Shown here piece by piece: positions 1 through 13,500 of a DNA stretch of 64,000 nucleotides; within the stretch, counting starts at the first letter, position 1; each line of letters starts with the position of its first letter. The DNA lies in the NCBI RefSeq assembly GCF_905404315.1, contig NC_066267.1:6090501-6154500 (forward strand), in the 5' to 3' direction. Source of the stretch: Leptidea sinapis. Its lineage: Eukaryota > Arthropoda > Insecta > Lepidoptera > Pieridae. The position numbers and the translations under genes were made by a program. The notes under the pieces were generated by a model. The model searched no databases, was not told where the DNA came from, and saw nothing but the letters and a program-made list of their open reading frames with translations.

Positions 1-1598
1 GATGACCGACGACGTTGATAGTTTTGTATTTTTACAGCTCTCTTATTGTTTATTTCGGTTTCCAATCCTGCAATTTTTTCGGGCCAAATATGAGTCGTGT
101 GCCTGTGGATATCTTCTTCTTCGGTGGAAAATTCATCGGATTTCTTTGGCGCGCTCGAATCAGAATAGTTGTCATATTGTTCCAGTTCTACGTGTTGTAA
201 GCTAGCAGAATGCAATGGCGACGGTTCCTTGTGCTTAATATTACTAGGAAAAGTCGAATATGGTGTAGGAATATGATAGTAACTAGGGGATGTTGCTAAG
301 TTAGCTATAAGATCCTCGTGCGATTTATCGAAAAGAATACTATCCCTATACTCTGGTGGTTCCATGGTTATAAAAGCTGACCGAGCATCATAAAATTCTT
401 TACCTGAATCGGGACTAGATGTTGGAGAAAGCGGTTCGAAAGGATCTACATAGGCGCTTGGAACACTTCGTCGTCTGACGCTCAAATCGTCGGTTTCATA
501 CAAATTTCTTTTACAATCATAATAATCAGACTTAGAATCTTGACTTGAAGTACGAGAACCTGACCGATCCGAACTTTTACTCTTGAGCGTTTCACGAGAT
601 TTCTTACTGTCCGTGTGATAAACGCTATCCCGTGACTTTTTACTCGATTCTGCACTGCTTTTAGATAATTTTGAATCATAAAAATCGCTTTTTGACTCCT
701 GGCTGGACGTCCGCGAGCCAAGAACGCGTTTAATCTCTTTATAAAAGTTACCATCCGATCGAACCGACAGCTTTTCGCGTGGGAGAACTCGAGGGTCGTC
801 TACAAGGAAAGGATCGACGGGCAAATCGTTGTCACTTTTGTACTTAAGAACGGAGGCCATTATTTCGGGATCTTGATCTTCAGCTAGCGAAAGAGATCGA
901 TCGTCGTCGGAAGGCAACTCGTTCCCGGAATCGAGAGAGCAGGATCTCGTTCGCGCACCGACCGAGCGCAAACCGACCCGCGCGTATCGTCCGGAACACT
1001 CGTCGTCCGAGCGCTCGATGACTTCATAGCTGTCGTGCGAAATGTCGTCCTGAGAGCCCGCACGGAAAGTCGGCGCGTCGAGTCGGGGGTCGCTTATTGC
1101 ACCGGGGAAGCTCGAAGAATATGCGCGGCACAACGCTCCAGGGGAGTCAGGCGGGTTGAAGGCGAGCGCGAATGCGCGCGCGTCATATCGCGTTACAGGC
1201 GAATCCACACAACGCGAGTACGCGTCTAGATCTGCGAGGAGACTGTGCGCGTCGCGACGAGCGCGCGAATCTTCAAAGCTGAAGTCGCGCAAGTCACGGC
1301 AACTGGCACTGCGGCGCCACACCACGCGCGGCACGTCCGGCGAGTCGGGCGCCGCGGCCAGCGAGCCGCCGGAGCGGGACGAGCGCACAGACGGACACGC
1401 GGAGTACATGTTGGTGTGCGACAGCTCGAGCTCCAGGCGCTCACAAGACTCGCTAAAGCTGGAGCGATGCTTGGCGCGCACGAAGTCTGGGTACAGGCTA
1501 GAGGGCGGGGAGTGTGTCTGACCTGTGGCGCGAGGCGGCGGAGTGGGAGCGCCCGCACGACGCTCCGAGCTCGTAACCCACGTACTCTCCGCCACACT
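1..1598 (-). CDS. Cdep: Cdep exon 13: large exon, low-complexity central region (partial)
   Basis: The minus strand is open from 1598 to the window edge: 532 codons with no stop. It has no ATG start or stop of its own because it is an internal exon continuing beyond the edge. The acceptor is TTAATTCCAG at 1599 and the frame is phase 0, matching exon 12. Residues about 540-1071 are rich in Ser, Arg, Asp and Pro and look disordered, with no recognisable enzyme fold. An imperfect internal repeat, GSRTSSQ(E/D)SKSD(F/Y)YD, begins at 719 and again at 560, 53 residues apart. Base composition changes along the exon: GC-rich at about 950-1598 and AT-rich below about 700. It could be a hinge between FERM and GEF domains carrying phosphorylation sites; this is inference. 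Confidence 0.8.
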
Positions 1599-4500
1599 CT
1601 GGAATTAATGAAAGACACGTTCAACGGCTCGCGTGGCTGGTGGGTGTTTATTTTACTGACACATAATATGTTATACGTTATACGTAAATAATATAATATG
1701 TATTATATTGGAATTAAAAGATTTACATATATTGAAAATTAGTTTCAATCGACCCCTCGCCTATTTTCAATAAAGTTATATCTATTTTCTAGCCCCCTGT
1801 TTCAGCCGACATAATTAACGTGTGCAAATATCTAGATGTAAACTTACCGACGGTGTCGTCATCCGAAGAGGCAGAGGTGAATCCTCCATAGGATGATGAT
1901 TGACCTCGGCATGGGTCACTACTTCGGGACCCTCCTACAAAGACATAAATATTGTTAAACACAAAAAAAAGTTTTCGTTGACTATATATAACATGATAGA
2001 TATAATCTTAGATCATTTATGCGTCTAAAAATATAGAGTTTACATCTAACCTCTATTTTGAGCAATTCGCGCATACTTACACAATGTTTTATACAAATCG
2101 CGAGTGTAAGACTTAGCTTGTCACGCACACTTAAGTATTAAACCTGGCCTGTTTTTATCGGTTATCTAACAGCAAGGGATTCTATCTAGACGTATAAAGT
2201 ATCTAAGGTTTTAGTAACAAAAGTTGGCAGAGTTAATATACACAATGAAAAACGGATAACTTCTATATGTATCGGATAGTTCTATTCATCATTTTGAATT
2301 TTAAATCACAATGAGTTTTATTAGGCAACAACACTTTTGACTCTTAACAAAGGGGATAATTTAACATTTCTTATGTATACCAATAAACAATTCCCATTTG
2401 TTGTTCCAATTATATATGTATACAGATAGAAGTCTTTGATCAAACACTGAGATTTTGAATGGAAAATAACAATGTTAAGCTTGGTTAGGTTAATATCATC
2501 CTCAAAAAATTTTATGAAGAAAAGACAGGTTTTTAAAACGAGGAAACACTTGGACTAATATCTATAAGGTGTACTTAGACTTTGCTCAGATTTACTTACG
2601 CACAACTAAGGTGAGTGTAACCTTCACTGACCTCAACTATATACCACTGGACTAGCGGCTGTCAAAGTGCTTTTGTGACTGTTTGATATTCGCCATTTTG
2701 GCGCTATTGGCCATGTAGCGAGAGTCTGCGATACTAAAACTAGTGATGACAACCACAGCAAACATCGATAGATGGTGGGAAGTATTTACACAAAAAAGTG
2801 TACTTTATTTCGTTGATTCTTGAAGTATAAATAACACGGAAAACGAACGAAATTGAAATAATGCCAAAAATTCTTCCAGAGTATTGTACGTTCCTCCGCA
2901 GCCATTTGTATTATACGTCAAAATTAGTTCTTTGGACGCTCGCTAGTGGCGCTTCAAATAGGCACAAAAAATTTGCTTTCAAACATATGGGACAGCCTGT
3001 CCAGTGGTATTTATACAGATCAGTGGTAAGCTTAGCATCATCTCTGTCATTTGACAGCTGAATTTATGTAGAGCGAAGGCTAACGGCCGTTTTCAATAAC
3101 TTATCTATCCTCAGTTTAAGTTACTAGAGGTAGACAAATCTATCCTTTTACGCTTACTTACATTTCAATAACCTATTGACAGATAGTATTGGACTATAAC
3201 TATAAATATATGGATAGACAAGATCTTGTCATTAAACTGTGACAGCAATGTATCCGTAAGTTAAACTAAGGATACATAGGTTATTGAAAACGGCCGTAAG
3301 ACAGCCCAATACAAAATTCACGTGCGCATTTTATCAAAATCAGCTCAATTTTACGTAAGTAAAGAAACTTCAATAGTTATGGATGATTGTTTATGATGAA
3401 GGCGAAGGAAGACAGTGTTAGTCACTTAGACTTACAATACACTAGTGTATAGACAAACAGAGCACGCGAGAGAGAAAAGCATTTGTTACGGAGATACAGC
3501 AAGATAGAAAAGGATAGCGATCTATTTTTACTGCAACCAATTTTGATTAAAAAGCCGTAAGCAGCCGGTGTGTGTGTGGTAAGTCATATTGATGAAACAT
3601 GAATTTCTTCATACAGAAGATGACAGCATCTATTATTTTTATGTTTCTACAATATTTTCAATTAGCAGCAAAACTGTTCAAAGCTTCAAATATTATCAAG
3701 TTAAATACTAAATTAACCAGGTTTTAACGTGTCCATTTCAAATAAATTATCTATCTGAACATTATTTTAACAATTTATCGCTACAAGTGTAAAATGTTGC
3801 GATTTTGATAAGAGATATTTGTGGATAAGACCAATGTGTATTGTACATTTCTGGATCTGAATAATGTTTCAGCAAATGTCACTTACATTAGACATTATGT
3901 AGACTTATGTAACTACCATCTGACTAACTTAAGTTTTCACTCTGTAAGTTAAAACTTACTTGGTACCTTCATAAAAGCAGAATATAAGCGGCTTTATACA
4001 ATGTCCTGTTAGTAATAAAATGAAAGTGAATACAGTACATTAGCAATGTATCAAAGGGTGAAGGTTACGCAGGAAGCAATATTTAAGTTTCCCTTACGAT
4101 TTGTTTGCAGTACAGTTTCGTCAGCTGAAATAGAAACAAGCAAAATTTTCTATATGCTCTAAATAATATCTATTCTATATTCTAAAGCAATACCATATAA
4201 CATAATATCTATATTTATACAGATTATCTATAATAACTGTTAGTCTAAATTATTACAAGTATTATATAAATGTTAACAGATCTACGAAATCAGCGTGAAG
4301 GATTTCCTGCTATTTTATTATGCTTCTACACAGTTTTTTATTTATATGAGAGGGGGCAAACGGGCAAGAGGCTCACGGGATGAGGAGAGGTGAGGCAACC
4401 GCCCATGGACATCCGCAACAATAGGTGTGTCAAGAAATGCGTTGCCGGCCTTTAAGGTGGGAGTATGCTTTTTTCTTGAAGGTCCCTAAGTCGTATCTGT

Positions 4501-7500
4501 GCGGGAAGACCGCTGCCGGTAGTTGATTCTACAAAGCGGCTGTGCGAGGCAAGAAATTTCGAACAAAACGCGCGGTTGTGGAATGCCAGATGTCTAGGTG
4601 ATGCGGATGGTACTTTGCACGTAATGTCCGGTGGTGGAATTTGGCCGCTGGAATCAACCCGAACAGCTCCTCTGAGCACTCCCCTTGATAAATGCGGTAG
4701 AAGATGCAGAGAGAACCCACATCTCTACGCAATGCTAGAGAATCAAGCCGATCGGAGATGACTTGATCGTCGATGATTCGAGCCGCTCTTCGTTGTATGC
4801 GGTCAAATGGAAGAAGCTGGTACTGGGGAGCACCCGCCCAGAGGTGAGAACAGTACTCCATGTGAGGCCGAATTTGCGGCCTTATAAAGTTGCAGGCGGT
4901 GGCTTTTAGTGAAGTACTGTCTCGCCTTACTGAGTACACCAAGCTTTTTAGGGGCCAGTTTGGCCTTCTCTTCCAAGTGACCACGGAACTGAACGTCGCT
5001 CGATATATCGACGCCAAGTATGCCAATACAGGCTGTGGCAGTTAGAGGAGTGATCTCGAATCGAGTGGATACGACAAGGGGATACTTTTTAGTGGTAAAC
5101 GCACAAACTTGTGTCTTCTTGGGGTTGAATTGGACTAAATTTTGTCGGCCCCATTCCGAGACTTTCCAAAGCATAGTCTAATGTAATTAAAATGTATACA
5201 TGTGGATACTACGACTACACAAATATACAGGGTTTAATCGTTAAGTGTTACCAGGCGAAAATTCCGTAACTATTACTGATATCAAAAACTTGTGGTTTAA
5301 GATATTTATTATTCCATAAAGGATTTCCACTTAAATGGAACTTACAGACTGTGTTATAAAAAGTGGGTTACAAAATTGCATCTTAAAGCGTACAGTAAAT
5401 ACTTAGTAAAGTACAGCTTACATAAATTTCTTCTACATCAATATGTAGTTAATAGTTCAATAACTATATATATATAAAAATGAATTGCTGTTCGTAAGTC
5501 TCGCTAAAACTCGAGAACGGCTGGACCGATTTGGCTAATTTTGGTCTTGAATTATTTGTGGAAGTCCAGAGAAGGTTTAAAAGGTAAATAAATAGGAAAA
5601 TGCTGCTAGATTAAATAAAAACAACAAATTTGTTTTTCCTTTGATGTGTCCATACATAATTTCTATGAGAGAATTTATTGACGGTTTGACAGTTCTGCTG
5701 CGAAACAATTTCATTACGACAGCAGGGTGCAAATTTTACGAAGTAATTTTTGATGTTATGATATTTATTTATTTATTGGAAAACAAACAGCTTAAGTTAT
5801 ATACACATTGTAACACATAATTTATATTACACAAGCCAATAAAGTTTCCACTTAAATATAAACAAAGTAGGAGTGAATATAATACAAAATATAACGATTT
5901 TATATACAATTAAACATAAGGCGAAAAAAGTACACAAAAATACAAATGAAAAAAAATTTATCAAATTTATCGGTTGGACATATTTTAAGAATGTTTAAGA
6001 TATTCTTTAATTTTTTTAGTAAAAGTTGGATAGCTGCTATGAAAAATGTCTAAGTGACTATAATTATTATTATAAGTGTTGCATGCTCTTATAATAAAAC
6101 AATTGCTAGTATAATTAGTTCTACGAACAGGGATAAAGAATGTGTCTATAGAACGTGTATAATGTTTTGGACAGTTAAGTTTAATGTTACTTAAAATACG
6201 ATTGGAATCAATTAAGTCATGTAATATTTTGAAAAGGAAAACTTGATCTCTGTATTCTCTACGCTGTTGTAAAGATAGGTAATTAAATTTAGGAGTATTA
6301 CAATTTTGAAACTTATAATTTAATCTTTTAATAAATTTATTTTGTACACTTTCTATAGCATCTATATATTTTGTATAACGTGGGTTCCAAGCAGTCGAGG
6401 CATATTCTAAATATGGTCTGACATAAGCATTATATAAAAGATTAAAAGTATGAATATTTTTGAAGTCATTTCCCTGTCTGGATATAAAACCAAGCATTTT
6501 ATAAGCTTTTGCTGTCATATTGTCTATATGATTTTCAAATAAGAGAGCCGAATCTAGCGTTACCCCAAGGTCTTTTATTTCTGACACCCTTTTAAGGGGT
6601 TTATTGTTTATTTTATATTTGAAGAAAATTTGCATTTTTTTCCTCGAAAATGTTATCATACAGCATTTGTCAACATTGAGGTATAAGTCATTAGCGGAAC
6701 AATAGTTTCCTAACTCAATTAAATCGCTTTGTAGGTCAACACAGTCCTGTTTTTCTTTTATTATTTTAAATATTTTGGTGTCATCCGCATAAAGTAAAAT
6801 ATTAGAATTTTGAAAAGATTGCAAAACATCATTAATAAATATGTTAAATAACAATGGGCCAAGGTGAGAGCCCTGAGGAACACCCGATGTAACAGGGACA
6901 AAACTAGAAATAAATCCTTTAACAGCTACCGCTTGAGTTCTGTTACGGAGATACGACTCCAGCCATCTTAGAAGATCTCCTTGAATACCGATACGCTCAA
7001 GTTTAAATAATAGTCGAGCATGCGAAATTTTATCGAACGCCTTTGAATAGTCGGTATAAATTGTGTCTACCTGGAATCCATTGTTTAAGGCATCCATTAC
7101 TTCATCTAGAAATTCGCAAAGGTTAGTTTCCGTCGAGCGTTTATTTACAAATCCATGTTGCTGTGGAATAATTAGTGGTCGTAATAAAGGAAATAAAGTG
7201 TCATAGATAATTTTTTCAAATAATTTTGGGATGACCGATATCTTTGAAATCCCACGATAGTTTTTAATATTATGTCTGTCACCACTTTTAAAAATGGGAA
7301 CAATTAAAGACATTTTCCATATTGATGGTAAACTACCTGAATGTAATGATTTCCTAAAGAGTCTATCTATAATCAATCTTCAATATCTAAAGGTATTGAA
7401 ATTTGTCTACTACATGCCTTCAGTAAAATTGGGTGTAAATGATCGGGACCACTTCCTTTGGTTGGGTCAAGTTTTAACAAGTACTTTTCTACCTTTTCAC

Positions 7501-10500
7501 GTGTAATGTCTATTGCTCTCGCAAAAGTTTGAGTATAGCTTAATGGTAAGTTATCATGGCTAAATCTAGTATTAGAATCGGCTGTAAAAACGGAGCTAAA
7601 GAATGTGTTAAACATATTAGCTATCATTTGACCGTCTGATTCAGTATCATCATCATAGTAAATACAGTCTGGAATGCAATTACTACTTCGCTTAGATTTT
7701 ACAAATGCCCAGATTTTTTTAGAATTGTTATAAATATTATTTTCGGCCTTATTAATAAATAAATCATAGCATTCTGCTTCTAAACGTTTTGTTTCACGGC
7801 GTAATTCCGAGAACCTATCATAATCACTAGATCTTCCGTATATTTTCCATTTTTTATGAGCTTTCAGTTTTTTCTTAATTAACTTTATTAAAGATCTAGA
7901 GTACCACGACGGAAACTTATCATTTTCATGCACTAGTGTTGTAGGGACAATTCGATCTATAATATGGTTAAGTATAAAATAAAATTTTCCTACGGCACAT
8001 GTTATATCTTCTGATGAGAGCTCTTCAACCCAGTCAATTTTTGATAATTCATCATTAACTGCATTGTAGTCGGCGTTGTGATAACAACGAACAACACGAG
8101 TCGGTGCTCGTAAGTACATGTTATTTTTTTCACTCTCAACCTTCACCACTAAGGATGGATGATGACCGTCTTCTGGCAATGCTAATGGTTTTGTTCTATT
8201 GACCACACAAACAGTATTAGATAAAACAAGATCTAATAGTCTATTATTATTGTTGTAAATATTATTATACTGCTTAAATCCTGTAAATGTCATAAATGCA
8301 AATAGCTGATTAACTAAATTATTATAGGAAGTGTTTACAATGGTAATATGTCCTCCGGGAACATGCAGCCATGTTGCATCCTTAACATTGAAGTCTCCTA
8401 ATACTATGAATTTATCATTTGGGAATTTAATTACTAGATCAGATAAATATTCAAAAAATGTAGCTTGAGAGTTACTTTGTTGTGTGTTTTGTGGAAAATA
8501 ACAGCAGAAAACCCTTAACTTTTTTCGGGTTGTATACTTTTCCAAAAATAGGTCCAGAGAAGTAATGTCCGCATCAGGCAAACATGGAGGCACGTAAGAG
8601 TGACGCATGTCTACAGTAACACAACTACGACGTACAGCAATCAGTGTACCCCCACCCATAGTCACTCCTAGACGCTTGTAATCACGATCATTTCGGTATA
8701 CACTATATCGCGAGTCAAAAAATTCTTCATTGAAAAATCCTTCTGACAACCATGTTTCGCTCAAACAAACTATATCATAATTCATATTCAAAAGATTCAA
8801 ATAAAATTGTTTTGTTTTGGTGCGTAATCCCCTAACGTTTTGGTAAAATATAGTTAGAGCCATACTAAGTTAGAAGAAGCATTAATAAATAGTAATCATA
8901 AGTAATAATTCGATCCAAAATTTGTTCAAACAGTTTTCTACAAAATAAGTTTAAAAACGTACACCACAAAATTGTATAGCAATAAATAAAAGCACTTATA
9001 ATAAATAATAAAATAACTAGCATATATATTATATTATATATGATTGACAAATTCATATAAAAACATTATTTTATTTATTATATACAGAACAACGTCTGTC
9101 GGGTCAGCTAGTATTTTATAAAAATTATAATACTAGTGGGTAATTTTAAAGCACCATCGCATCAAAATCATAAGCGGGACGGTAGACGTCAACAGTCGAC
9201 GAGAGCCACGGTTGAGTCACTACTCAAGATTACATAGATTCATAGATAACGAGTTAGATGATGTGACAACAGAATATATTAATTTAATTAATAATTAAAT
9301 AATTTAAATTGTATTTAATGAGTTCAAATTTTCTATTTAAAGTGTTAAATCCGCCAATATTTGCCTTTAAACAATTCGACACGTGTTTCGCCTCTACACA
9401 TGGCATCCTTAGGACCAGTTGTCTCGCCAAAATCTGGCACGAGACTCAAGACGAGTTATAACTTTAAAATGATATCGAATGTGCGTTACCTTTTATAATA
9501 AGTAAACTAAAACCTTTCAAGAAATCTTATGTTTAATATCAAGATTTAGGATATTTTGATTTTCAAAAAGTTATTGATGTCATTTCTCTGATTAGCAACG
9601 CTTCTTTCGATAACAGTTCAAAGTTTTTGATATCTGTAATAGTTACGGAACAATGGCCCGGTCACACACAACGATTACACCCTGTATTGTTGGTTCATTA
9701 AATGAAAGTATTGTCACAAGAAATTCAACACGCGTAATACCAATCTCAAATGTTTCCAACCCGTTTCTTTTTAAATAAATATTTACAATTACATAAAACA
9801 GCAACTAGTGTGTATTATCATGCATTTAATGACAGCGCAATCAAATTAACTAAATTTGAACCAAGTTAACCACGTGGGTATAACTATATTATGCGGACTA
9901 CAATCGTGGTCACCAACAGCCTAGCGAAATTCTCTACGAAAAAAGCGAATCGCTCAAAATTAAAATGCAGTGGATTTAGGCTATAGTCTTGTAAAAAACG
10001 GAGATAGCCGAAATCCACTGCGTTTTAATCAACTGGACGCTTTCAAACTATGCCGGATTACACTTCATCGCCATACTGTAATTACTTATTATTTTATATT
10101 ATTTCAAACCTGTGTCAAATCATTGTACGTTTCATAATAAACTAAATTCAAATTTTTACTTAATTAGTCCCACCACTTATTACGTAGTATTTACATCCCC
10201 TGTGGTGGCCATGAGTACTGCAGTAATTTGTTAGAAGATCATGCTACAAGTTAATACGGACCTTGTCTCTCGTGGAAGCATAGACGGTAGCTGGATGCGG
10301 CCGGCGAGCGAGCGGAGTGCGGGCGGGGGAGGGCGTGCGAGTGCGCGCGGGGGAGGGGGGGCGAGCGGCCGCCCGCGCCGCCGCCGGCGAGTACCCCTGC
10401 ATCATCAGCGAGGCCTCCAGGTAGTGAGGTTGCTGGTCCCACTCCAGGGAAATCGCTGCAACATTCAAAATAATCTTCATCTCCGCCCTTTAAGTCCTCT

Positions 10501-13500
10501 ATTAAAGATTCCAAAACAGTAAGCTTATTGCCAACATTAAAACACCCAACGTCCTAATAATCATTACATCATCCAAACGAGTGTTGTAATGAAATTCAGT
10601 ACAACATTATACCATCCGTTTTCATTACAACAATCGTTAAGATAATGTAATGGTTGCTAGACCGAGCTTTTTTTAATGTTAGCAATAAGCTAGCTGTTTC
10701 AGAATCTTTTATAGAGGATTCATATTATGGGTGTAGATAAAATTTTGTATGCAACTGTTGATAATTAAGTATAGAAACACTCATGTGATGCTATTGTCAT
10801 CCCCACATTCATCTTTTCATACCCCTTATTACACAACAGTTGCATAAATAAGTATTAACAAATTCGGAGCTTTTATCCCATTAGCATTGCGATGTGACTA
10901 TTAAACATGAAAACTAAAATAACAAACTAGATTTAAGTACGTATTACAAACCAATGCGTACGACAATGGAGAACGTACAAGAATACTTGTACCAACAATT
11001 TCAATAGTACCAACAAACACTTGGTACTGGCAACTGTCAATGTCAACAGTAACACATACATACCATCCACGTCGAAAAAGAGATACTAACGTAAGTGGTG
11101 TTATTACAAAAAATAATTAAAACATCGTTTAGACACATGCTATGGTAGACAGTACTATGACAACGTCAGTGGCCTAACAATGACGTCTAAAATGGAGTTT
11201 ATCTTTTTCTATTACAAAAAAAAGTATTTAGCTTGTGTTTAATTACAACGTCGTTAAATACAATATAGACTGAATTGTACAGGATCAATTAAAGGAACGA
11301 AACGCAAATTTTGTCAGCTGTCAACTATCTGACATAAAAATATAATCTAAATCTTACATTAAGAATATAGCTTCGACTCGTATTTAAATATAAACAATAT
11401 CCGCATCTCGTGATAAAACTTTGTTTTCAAATTTTATCTGTGCATTAATCATAGAAGTGAGTCTTATCACTTTAAAAACATAACAAATTGTTTAAATTTA
11501 CAAGAGCGACATCTCAAATCAATTTCCTAATATGCAAATACTGGGGTTGAGCAGGTTATCAACTGTAAAGCAGATGAAGCCACAACCTGAGAGTTGAACA
11601 GAGCATACAAGATTTCATAACGATACGCCACTCGAACGGTTAGCTCAGTTGGTGGGTTCGAGTCCCGCATCGTTCATAAAATTTTCAAAGCAATGTCTAA
11701 AGATTATTGAACGCTAAACAATATATAGACAATTCATGTTTTTTTTTTTTTTTGTAATAACACAGAAGTTATGTGCACGAGAGACACAAGAGTACGTACC
11801 GTCGCAGCCGGGCGGCAACGGCAGCAGCGGATGCGCGGACAGGCTCGCGTTCAGTGTGTGAGTGTGTGCGTGCGACACGTTGGCGCGAGAACCCCGCGCA
11901 GAGCACGCGGCCGAGCGAGACGCGCGGAACGAGCCCGACCTGCGGCAGTCGGACAGAGGATGGTCACTGGCACCGCTACTAGCTCGACGGATCAAACCTA
12001 TCCCTAATGTACCGTGACGCGTTTCGTTAACAATCTCGTGTAACAAAAAATTTTCAAACTACCGTCACATAATTTTCTCTAACTGATTTTGGTGCTGTGT
12101 ACATCATTTAAATGTGCCCATTGTAAGAGTTTAAAACACTGTTTAATGGTATTATTATTTAAATATATTGCACTATAGAATAATTTTAAAATGGAAAGGT
12201 GAAAGTGCATTAATTAAAAATTAACATCGACACTACCTAGTAAAAAGAAAAGAGGGAGCGGGGATTAGGGCTGAGGAGTGACTTCACGACACACAGTGCT
12301 CGGCAACCGATCTAACGTAAAGCGTCACGATACGTAGGCGAGCGTGGCGCTGTATTGAGAGACAATGTTCATTCCAATTTAAATAACAATGAATCTTACT
12401 GCCCGGCGTTAAAGTTACAATTCGTACCATCCTCCGACCGATTGTCGACTTGGCGCGGCCGACATAGTCGTATTCAAATGTTTATTTTTTAAGAAGCAAA
12501 AGTCTCAACGTATACAGCGCATGCTCGAAATGTCTGACCACTTAGACATTACCATAATAAGCCTCCCACTAGCCTATACTACCCAATGGTACCTAACTGA
12601 AAGGATCGTTTCGGTAACAGTAAAAGTAAAGTAAGGTAAGAAGGGCAATCATACGCATATAACACAAAAACCGTTGTCAGACAAATTCATACAATTTTTC
12701 GGTTTTCATGATTCAATTAAAGATTAATGTCTCCAATGGTTTTCATCAATTTACACGCCGCGTTGCCCTTCCAACCTTCACTAACTAATCTGTCCCCATC
12801 ATGCAAGTTTTCCAATATCATTAGAACAAAAATTATAAAATTCATAACATGCTTATTATTAGTATGAAAAATATGCAAAAAATATATGATTTTTGTTAAA
12901 AAGATGGATTTAATTCTAAAACTATTAAGATTGTTTATATTATATTTGGTTACTTGATAATATAACAAATTATTATAAACTACTGAAATTTTCAAATACA
13001 AATTGCGACGATAATTTTATTCGTTGCACAAACGATATAATATATTGCTTCATACATGAGGGAGTTCAACGAGCATACGAGTCAGCAGATGTTAAGTGCA
13101 AGATTACATCACAAATGCCAATAAATGTTACATGACATGACAAACTATTATAAAAAATAGAAATTCTTTCCATGTTCAACATAATATTTTGGTTAAGACA
13201 TGTTTTTTTTTTAAGTTACGCAAAACTTTAAGTGTGACCTACGTAGGCCATTTGCATTTATTGCATCAGCCATGTTTCACGTAAGTAAAGTCTGAGCAAA
13301 ATCTAAGTACGTTCTATAGCTCACAGCCTAAGTGGTTATGACATATTGTAACTTTTTAGTGATTCTATATTTGCAATTTTGATGTATAACAAATATTAAA
13401 ATTATAATACGTGAAACTCTTTAGAGAAGCTAAATTCCGCGTTCAGGTGAATTTTTAGATTTCATTGAAGCTTCTTGACCAATACGACCTGTGAGTAAAA

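Larger units (their letters stand above)
5763..9038 (-). mobile_element. Non-LTR retrotransposon (Jockey/CR1 group), nearly full ORF2
   Basis: This minus-strand insertion carries endonuclease and reverse transcriptase frames and ends at its 3' side in an AATAAATAAATAAATA-type tail. TATGAT flanks it at both sides (5757-5762 and 9039-9044), a likely target-site duplication. No ORF1 is seen, so the copy is probably 5'-truncated just upstream of ORF2. It sits inside a Helitron in intron 11 of the FERM gene, in the same orientation as that gene. Confidence 0.8.
5464..9111 (+). mobile_element. Non-autonomous Helitron (type N), split by a LINE
   Basis: The left part (5464-5762) and right part (9039-9111) align to the continuous copy at 20949-21325, including CTCGAGAACGGCTGGACCGA and the end GTCTGTCGGGTCAGCTAG followed by T. 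The CTAG|T terminus and absence of terminal inverted repeats fit a Helitron. The 3.3-kb interruption is the LINE at 5763-9038. No Rep/helicase coding is present. Confidence 0.75.
5228..9684. mobile_element. Outer TIR element split by a Helitron and a LINE
   Basis: The left end (CAGGGTTTAATCGTTAAGTG at 5228, then TTCCGTAACTATTACTGATA) is the inverted counterpart of the right end (reverse complement CAGGGTGTAATCGTTGTGTG from 9684, then TTCCGTAACTATTACAGATA). The inverted ends are about 65 bp and flanked by TA (5226-5227, 9685-9686). Once the Helitron at 5464-9111 is removed, roughly 0.8 kb of non-coding sequence remains. It is therefore a non-autonomous DNA element with TA target preference, and the oldest layer of a three-level nest. 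Confidence 0.65.

Noticed and set aside
482..754. 90-residue minus-strand frame and several plus-strand frames at 1035-1691
   Set aside because: They overlap, in other phases, the 532-codon open exon that links in phase to the FERM gene; they are shadows.
11800..12007. Arg-rich plus-strand frames opposite exon 10
   Set aside because: Antisense shadows of a GC-rich coding exon.
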